This document shows positions 58,039 to 64,000 of a stretch of 64,000 nt of DNA, in pieces; the stretch's first letter is position 1, and every line of letters begins with the position of its first letter. This stretch comes from Owenia fusiformis (taxonomy: Eukaryota > Annelida > Polychaeta > Sabellida > Oweniidae), in assembly GCA_903813345.2 (NCBI GenBank), contig CAIIXF020000006.1, forward strand, positions 29,926,024-29,990,023. Reading direction: 5' to 3'. The translations under genes and the position numbers were made by a program. The notes beneath the pieces are model-generated. The model searched no databases and had not been told where the DNA came from. It was given only the letters and a program-made list of their open reading frames with translations.

Positions 58039-58849
58039 GTGGAATTACACCTATTTCATGGCTAAAGGCGTTTTCAAGGCGTTTTGGGTAACGTAGGCTA
58101 GAAAACCGCAATCCTGATTACACCAGAATTTTAAAAGCGCCTTGAAGACAACTTTTCGTGATTACACTTGATTTTTCTAAAGCGCTTTTAGACTGATTTG
58201 AGACAAAAATGAGACTTTCATTTCAGCGCCAAATGGGCATATATGTGTTTGAACATTATGTAGATGTTTCTGATTCACAGTGAACAGAAGCCCCCTTGCC
58301 CCTACATGTATATGAGACCCTATCCCTATTTCACCCATAATCAGATAATGTACAGCCAGACATCAAATAATCTCAAAATTGTTAAATAAGTCTGGGGGAG
58401 TTTAGCATTGCTGAACTATGTACAGGATATAGGGTAGCTTTTCTCAAAATCTGTGGTTATATAATCTTTGTACAGTAGGCCCATAGGGTAACTGGAGGGT
58501 TGGATCTTTGAGAAATTATTTATCCTAACTTAAGCTTAGGCTTACTTTCATTTCCTGCGAGATCAGGTCATACGCAATCGCATTTTTAACGTGCCGTTCA
58601 TCATGGCCTGGACCTTTTTGTCAGCCCAAATCGAAAGCATACGCTCAGTATTGATGTGGTCCCAATAAATTCTACTTTGTTTCGACATTTTGGTGATTTG
58701 ATTGAGTTTTGCACAATATTTGAATTTTGTTTTATGAAGTTTCCTCCACACCGGAAATCAATAACATGCTTGATGCTCATGCGCAAATATAGTTTTCGTT
58801 CAGTGTAAAATCGAGTTAAAGCGCTTTTACATCGTAGGTGTAATTCCAC
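58039..58849. mobile_element. TIR element carrying a Myb/SANT-like exon
   Basis: GTGGAATTACACCTA at 58039 is exactly mirrored by TAGGTGTAATTCCAC ending at 58849. Subterminal AAGCGC / GCGCTTTT and GATTACACC words repeat inside both ends. The 811-bp interior encodes, on the minus strand, a short DNA-binding-domain exon (58546-58688). Target duplication was not resolved. PIF/Harbinger-type elements typically bring a Myb/SANT-like protein, so that class is a reasonable guess. Confidence 0.7.
58546..58688 (-). pseudogene. Myb/SANT-like DNA-binding domain exon with one-base frameshift
   Basis: From ATG at 58688 the frame reads MSKQSRIYWDHINTERMLSI followed by WADKKVQAMMNGTLK, then is lost. A shift of one base in the A-run near 58585-58589 restores NAIAYDLISQEMK, after which GTAAGC makes a good donor at 58545. 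The spacing W...LLxIWADxxVQxxxxGTxxN...YxxIxxxM is that of the Myb/SANT-like (MADF/trihelix-related) domain of Harbinger-type elements and MSANTD proteins. The exon is 143 bp where 144 would keep the frame. A one-base sequencing or assembly error in the homopolymer is the alternative to a true pseudogene. It lies inside the TIR element 58039-58849. Confidence 0.6.
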
Positions 58850-58859
58850 CTAATGGGTC

Positions 58860-60850
58860 AATGCCTTTATAACACCTCTATCTGATAAGATGTAACATAT
58901 TATAAGCATGTAATAATGATATACTAATGATATAATAATAACTAAATAATTAATTGCTAATTAGGTTAAATACATACTGGTAGTTTACAAATACTGGACC
59001 AATGAAGACGATATTTGATTCATAAAAACTTGTAATACAGATGACAAATTTTCATTGGCCCGTCAAACCAGTCGATTACTCTGAACGTTTCTCAGCTTCT
59101 GATCTTCCATCAGCCCTCAAGCATAGTTATATGATCCAATCTATTCAATAATCAGAAAGATAATCGGAGATTCAAAGTAACATTATTGATATTTTTTTGA
59201 TCTTCGATGGCGTCTGAGCAATTTCTGGGATATCAGTGATGTCACTGGAATTGGACGGCATTTCCAACTACAGATTTCTTCGGATTTGGGGATTATAGTT
59301 CAAAAATCGTTTCTGCAAATGAAACTCTACATAAATATTTAATAGAGTCGCAGTGCGGCACTGAAAGTAGCACCCCTGTGTAATCCTATGGGAAAGAACC
59401 CAGATGTAGACGAAGTTGTACCATGAGAGCTCTTCAAACGGGAGGTAGCTAAACTGAACTAAATCAAACGTTATCGTCTATTGGTATATTGAAGCATGTG
59501 AACACCAAAATACACATGCAAGATGCACATATGCTATAGCAAAACTGAAAGCAATTCTTTTCTTCACAAATACATAATTTTAACAAATTGACCAGTTTTG
59601 TGAAAATTTCAAAAATTTGGTTATTTGGGCTGTTCTATTAGTCTGCCTCCTTTTAGTACCAACATCCCTCTTGGACTGACCAAGATACATAGTTCAATAT
59701 AAAAGACCTGTAAGTCATCTAGTATTGTTTGTTTCTGTTAATTTTCATTAATCCAGTATTTAAAGACTACCAAACTTATACAAAACTGCATAATCATAAT
59801 TATTCTCTGAAATACTTATAAATAAGCATTTCTAAATCCAAATTTACTTGGACTTGTGTCCGCTTTGTGATGTTTTATTTTTTTAAATGATTCCTGATAA
59901 ATTGATTGAGGTTGTTACATCGTTAATCTTTCTCAAGAATAAATTATGTGATAATCATAAAGGTCATTGCACTGCACTGTTTAATGATCTGTAAAAACTA
60001 GATGTTCAATAAGTTTGTTTAACCTTTTACTAATATGCGTCATCTAAGGAATTGTCAATAGCATTGATGCTTTTAAGATCAATGTTTCCTTTGTATCAGA
60101 TGTGATGTTATTCACGTCTTCATCTTATACCATACCCTGGTTTTGAATGAAATAAAGAATTAAATGTCTTTTTATGGTTTATTGTAAGTGATTTACTGTA
60201 CTGTCAAAGGTCTGAGGTTTTTGCCCAGGACACTTAAATAAGCAATACAATGCAAAAAATGCTCCTCAAAGAAAGCATTAAAGGGGCAACAAGAACTGCA
60301 GAGAGAAAATACGAAATTTTTTATTTTTTCTGAGCTATCATGGAAACATTTGGCTTAACATCTTCTTTGACATACCTATTTTCTTAAAATGTATGGATAA
60401 ACTATCAATTTCAGTATTAAGAAGTGTAAATTCGGTTAAAAGCTTCTATAAAGGTAGTCCCGCTTATATATTTTTAAGATCCACGATGTTTCAAGTGTAA
60501 TATCAGCTGAAATAATGTTCATCCTGGGGGTTTCTTTGGAGATCATAAAAATATATGTTAGTCTGGACGAAATATCCAAACTTAGATATATTTTGACATT
60601 GGTCCATGATCGTTGAATGGGCCCTCTGCACTCATTGTTGCACCTTTAACATACAATTCCCATCTATTTGAAACATGACCTTGACAAGCCCTATAGTAAC
60701 AATTAAAGAGACTAAACTTAGGAAAATATAAAGTAAATGTTATCTACAATTACTTTAAAAATGACCTCAGCTTTTGGGGTTTTGGATGTGACCTTTGGGT
60801 GACCTTATATCCATGTATGCCATTAATGAGACACATGAGAATAGAGAGGT
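58860..60850. other. No gene recognised
   Basis: AT-rich DNA. No open frame above 60 codons with credible composition and no clear repeats. Confidence 0.5.
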
Positions 60851-60855
60851 AAACA

Positions 60856-61074
60856 CAGGGGCGGATCTGGGAACCAACAAGGGGGGCCCAAATTTCAGTT
60901 CAGAGAAAAAAAACTTCCGTGGAAAATAATTTTGAAATTTTGAGGTCCATTTTGGCCCAGTAATGACCAAAAAAACCTACTTTTTGGCCCCAAATTTTTT
61001 TTTGGGCCCAATTTTTTTTCTGGGCCCACCCAAGGGGGGGGGGGAGTGCGCTCCCCCCCCCAGATCCGCCAGTG
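60856..61074. mobile_element. Short MITE with GGCGGATCTGGG ends and G/C runs
   Basis: CAGGGGCGGATCTGGG at the left and CCCAGATCCGCCAGTG at the right are inverted repeats. The interior has poly-G/poly-C runs (GGGGGGGGGGG, CCCCCCCCC) around GAGTGCGCTC, plus GGGCCCA repeats. It resembles a widespread type of animal non-autonomous element with hAT-like CAGNGGCGGATC ends. No exact 8-bp duplication was found. Confidence 0.75.
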
Positions 61075-61235
61075 AAAGAGTATAAACATGTAAGTCAAAA
61101 CCAACATTTACCTCTCTATACAATCTATACTTTTACAAAGATTCTTTGATTTCTATATATGGTTTTATTTATATCGATCTCCATGTTCTTTATTTAAAGC
61201 TAAAAATTCTTCATCAAAGGCCCAGGAATCAAAGG

Positions 61236-61282
61236 GAACCTAGGATGATGATCCTAGGATGATCCTAGGATGATCCTAGAAG
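61236..61282. repeat. TCCTAGGATGA short tandem repeat
   Basis: GATCCTAGGAT repeats about three to four times. Each unit contains the palindrome TCCTAGGA. Confidence 0.8.
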
Positions 61283-62053
61283 GGAACAGTTCTAATTTGA
61301 TTACAAATATCAGGGAGATGAAATAAAATTGGTTTAACCAGTAGTTCTAGAAATGACACATTAGACTTTATCACAAAATGTATACATTTATTAGACAGAT
61401 ACTGGTTACACCACTAAACAACCTTGTCACATTTATCTAATATATCACTCACTCGATACAAAATGTGCCTTTTTTTTTGTTACATATGTTCGATAACCTG
61501 AAAATTAATTTAACGTGTCTCACCCACTGTGAAATAAAATTGTAAATAGGCATCGACAAGGCCAAGCATAATATTTAGAGTCCAAGGTCTCCAGAACTCA
61601 ACTCAAATTCATTGAGGAAAAAACAAGTTGTGCACAAAAATCTATAACCTATAACTATAACTCACCACAGTGTTGGTTTTGTGTTGTATGTATTCGCTAG
61701 TTTTTTCACCAGTTGTTTATAAACACACTAGTCACAATTTTCACAAATGAGATGTTGAAATAGACCCTAGTCTCTGATCAAAATTTTCCACGATCAAAAT
61801 ATCCGGGTTTGTTGTGAAAACTTTGTCAAAATGTTTCGTCTTGTGTAAGCAAATAGTCAGTTTTAATTAATTTTGCATAACGTATTATCTCACAATTTGA
61901 GACAATATTGCGTATATATATCAAATATAGACTTGTGAAATCATATAATGATTATAATGTAAGTTATTTTTGAAAGTTTTATTACTAATTCGCCAGATTT
62001 GACGTAATTTACTTTTTGCTTGGTTATTATTTTCAGCTCACGTTTGCGCAAAG

Positions 62054-62122
62054 ATGGCGACCTTGTTAAAATGCATTCTCGGTCCAAATTTATACAGAGT
62101 TTACCAAACTGCCGGTTCAAAT
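62054..62122 (+). CDS. Putative first coding exon, possible mitochondrial protein
   Basis: ATG in the context CAAAGATGGCG starts 23 codons (MATLLKCILGPNLYRVYQTA and GSN), followed directly by a consensus donor GTAAGT. The peptide has basic residues, no acidic ones and a hydrophobic face, as in a mitochondrial targeting sequence. The AAGATGGCG context also matches the YY1-type motif common just downstream of start sites of housekeeping genes. No second exon is seen before the window ends; the next 1.6 kb is mostly inverted-repeat elements. The protein cannot be named. Confidence 0.5.
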
Positions 62123-62268
62123 GTAAGTAACATACTTGATGTTAATGCTACATTGTATATAAATGAAGTACGAACGTGATGTCAAAATTTCAAAATCATC
62201 GAAGCGATAATGACGAAGAAAAAGTGCATTTTGTAAAATAATTTGCAAAAAAATGCAAATAAAATTTC

Positions 62269-62783
62269 TTATCCCGTGCCAGGACTATAGTCCTGCAGTG
62301 AGAGCATTCTTTTGCCTGTACGATTACAACATGGGAGAATTTTCTACGCTTCTTACACTTAAGATACCTATTTCAATAGATTCCTTGGTATTTTAGCATT
62401 CTTTTCTTGTAGTTGAATCCACAATTGTCTGGGTTTATCGCCAGAACAAAGAAATTTTCGTTTTTAATCACAATATAGGCGTGTAATATTTAACTCATTT
62501 CAACCGTCAAATTCCTCTATTTTTGGTGGAACATCCGGGTCAGTCAAACGGGGAATCCCCTTATAAATCCAACCACCATCTTGGAAAGTGATGGAATATC
62601 TCTCGTTCTGCCGATATACCCAAACAATTGTGAATTCAACTACACGAAAAGAATGCTAAAATATCCAGGAATCAATTGAAGTAGGTATCTTAAGTGTAAG
62701 GGGCGTAGATAATTCTCCCAAGTTGTAATCGTACAGGCAAAAGAATGCTCTCAATGCAGGACTATAGTCCTGGCACGGGATAA
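62269..62783. mobile_element. MITE with ~175-bp inverted ends
   Basis: ATCCCGTGCCAGGACTATAG at 62271 is mirrored up to 62781. Complementarity continues through AGAGCATTCTTTTGCCTGTA, CTTAAGATACCTA and TTTAGCATTCTTTTC, to an ATTGTCTGGGT stretch near 62430. The ends also hold the self-complementary AGGACTATAGTCCT. The unpaired middle is about 150 bp. It lies in the first intron after the exon 62054-62122. Confidence 0.9.
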
Positions 62784-63087
62784 AAAATTTCCATTGAATT
62801 GAAATGAATCATGAATGGAAGCAAATTTTAACTTGTGGAAAAATACTGGTACAGTGGGGACATAAAGAATTACAAAAGCTATGGAAATTACATGCTGTCG
62901 CTCACGTAATAAATTCTTACCTCAGTGTATTCAGTGCTCTATTTTCTCCGTCCTAGTAAGTCCAGGTATATTGCAATTCGTGTCCATAATGAGAAATAAG
63001 AACTTAAAAATTTGAAGTGAAATTCACATGTTTATGCCGACTCTTCAAATGTTGAGGTGATTTTGGAGCCCGATTACGCCGCAATGT

Positions 63088-63781
63088 GGATTGGCTCCCA
63101 GAATGCAACATGACACGTGTCAGCTTTCAAAATGCTGTTCTGCCATTTTGAAATCTGTCACGAGTAAATAACAGCGCTTGCATTAGGTTAGAAAATTTGT
63201 GAGTCCCAAGGACGCAATTTTTTTTTAAAAAGTGTGTCCTTTGAAAAAAAGTGTGTCCCCTATTTCTAGCCTGTTTTGAGGTATAACTTTATTTTAAAAG
63301 CATTTTTTACCAAAACACCTTTCAGTTTTTGATTTCTTGCCGCGAATTTAAAACGGAAGTAAACATTAAGTACGGACTGAATAAATGCATGTTCGTTCAT
63401 TCGACAATGAATACATTTTATTTCATGAATAACCTAATATTTGTTTCTGAATAGGAAAAACTGTGGCGTGTCATGGTTTCAAATCTAAAAATAAACAAAG
63501 TCAAAAAAATTCGAGAGAATCATGATTATTTGTAAATATTCAACATGTTGAGCCTTATTTACGATTCAAATAAAGGTGAGAGATCATAATTATTTGTTTT
63601 TGTTAGGTATCGTTGTAAACACATTGTAGTATTGACCTAAAAAAATTTTGCATCCAAAAAATGGAAATATTTCCAATTTTTGCGTCCTCCAAATTATTTT
63701 TGAGTCCTTAACATGTACGGGACGCCGTTAATGCAAGCCCTGAAATAAGGTTACTTGATGTTGCATTCTGGGAGTCAATCC
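63088..63781. mobile_element. MITE with 24-bp inverted ends
   Basis: GGATTGGCTCCCAGAATGCA with ACAT at 63088 is mirrored by ATGTTGCATTCTGGGAGTCA with ATCC at 63758-63781, one mismatch. The interior has T-rich words (AAAAAGTGTGTCC repeated) and no transposase frame. Confidence 0.8.
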
Positions 63782-64000
63782 TCCTTGGATCACAAACATG
63801 GCGATTCATGAAAACATTCATTCAATTTGGAAGGGATTTATCCATTATTTGCAGGTATGAAGCTTTGGATTCATTTATTGTGCTACTTAAAGTGATTGGG
63901 AATTATTTTTCTACCGCCTGGGAGAGTTTGAGACACAAAACTTAGAATTTAGCTCATTGTGACAACTTTTGAGGGTTGAGATTTATTTTTGTCTCCCACT

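Noticed and set aside
63798-63854. Possible start exon MAIHENIHSIWKGFIHYLQ followed by GTATGA
   Set aside because: It begins 17 bp after a MITE end, is only 19 codons and has a weak donor; not enough to call a gene.

Overview
The window is A+T-rich animal nuclear DNA. It has spliced exons with GT-AG borders, non-LTR retrotransposon fragments, many inverted-repeat elements and long tandem arrays, with very little coding sequence. Nothing bacterial is visible: no operons, no ribosome-binding-site spacing, no CRISPR. The genes (a GRDP-type DUF1399 protein and a divergent peptide-type GPCR) and the repeats (elements with ~145-162 bp core repeats, GC-rich microsatellites and terminal hairpins, resembling the 'pearl'/Helentron-associated repeats described in bivalves and other marine invertebrates) suggest a marine invertebrate. 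A mollusc is a reasonable guess, but the phylum cannot be fixed from the sequence.

Left half, 1-31.5 kb: one minus-strand gene dominates. I traced six coding exons of a GRDP-like (DUF1399) protein: 30631-31467 (start), 28714-28860, 27883-28298, 27329-27410, 24030-24101 and 70-202. All junctions are phase-compatible and give about 562 continuous codons; the gene continues beyond the left edge. The last intron inside the window is about 23.8 kb. It holds an intact intronless class A GPCR gene on the same strand (6999-8048), a 14-period 85-bp array, a 61-bp satellite with 17 full units, a 23-bp and a 27-bp array, several inverted-repeat transposons and a 5'-truncated LINE with reverse transcriptase motifs.

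Right half, 31.5-64 kb: no complete gene was found. It contains a nested pair of core-repeat elements (31.6-33.2 kb), palindromic elements with perfect 14- and 19-bp arms (33.7-35.4 kb), a second LINE fragment (35.6-36.5 kb), a recent direct tandem duplication of about 3.2 kb (42.8-46.0 and 46.1-49.2 kb), minisatellites (37 bp and 19 bp units), a TIR-bounded element carrying a frameshifted Myb/SANT-like exon (58.0-58.8 kb), and two further inverted-repeat elements at the right edge. A plus-strand first coding exon, possibly of a mitochondrial protein, lies at 62054-62122.

The most interesting pattern is a set of dispersed repeat families with different sequences but one shared terminal design. 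A short arm lies near the 5' end; the same arm recurs near the 3' end, folded into a hairpin with its complement, and the element ends in GATAA-like sequence. The arm sequence differs between families while pairing is kept, and at least one copy looks chimeric.
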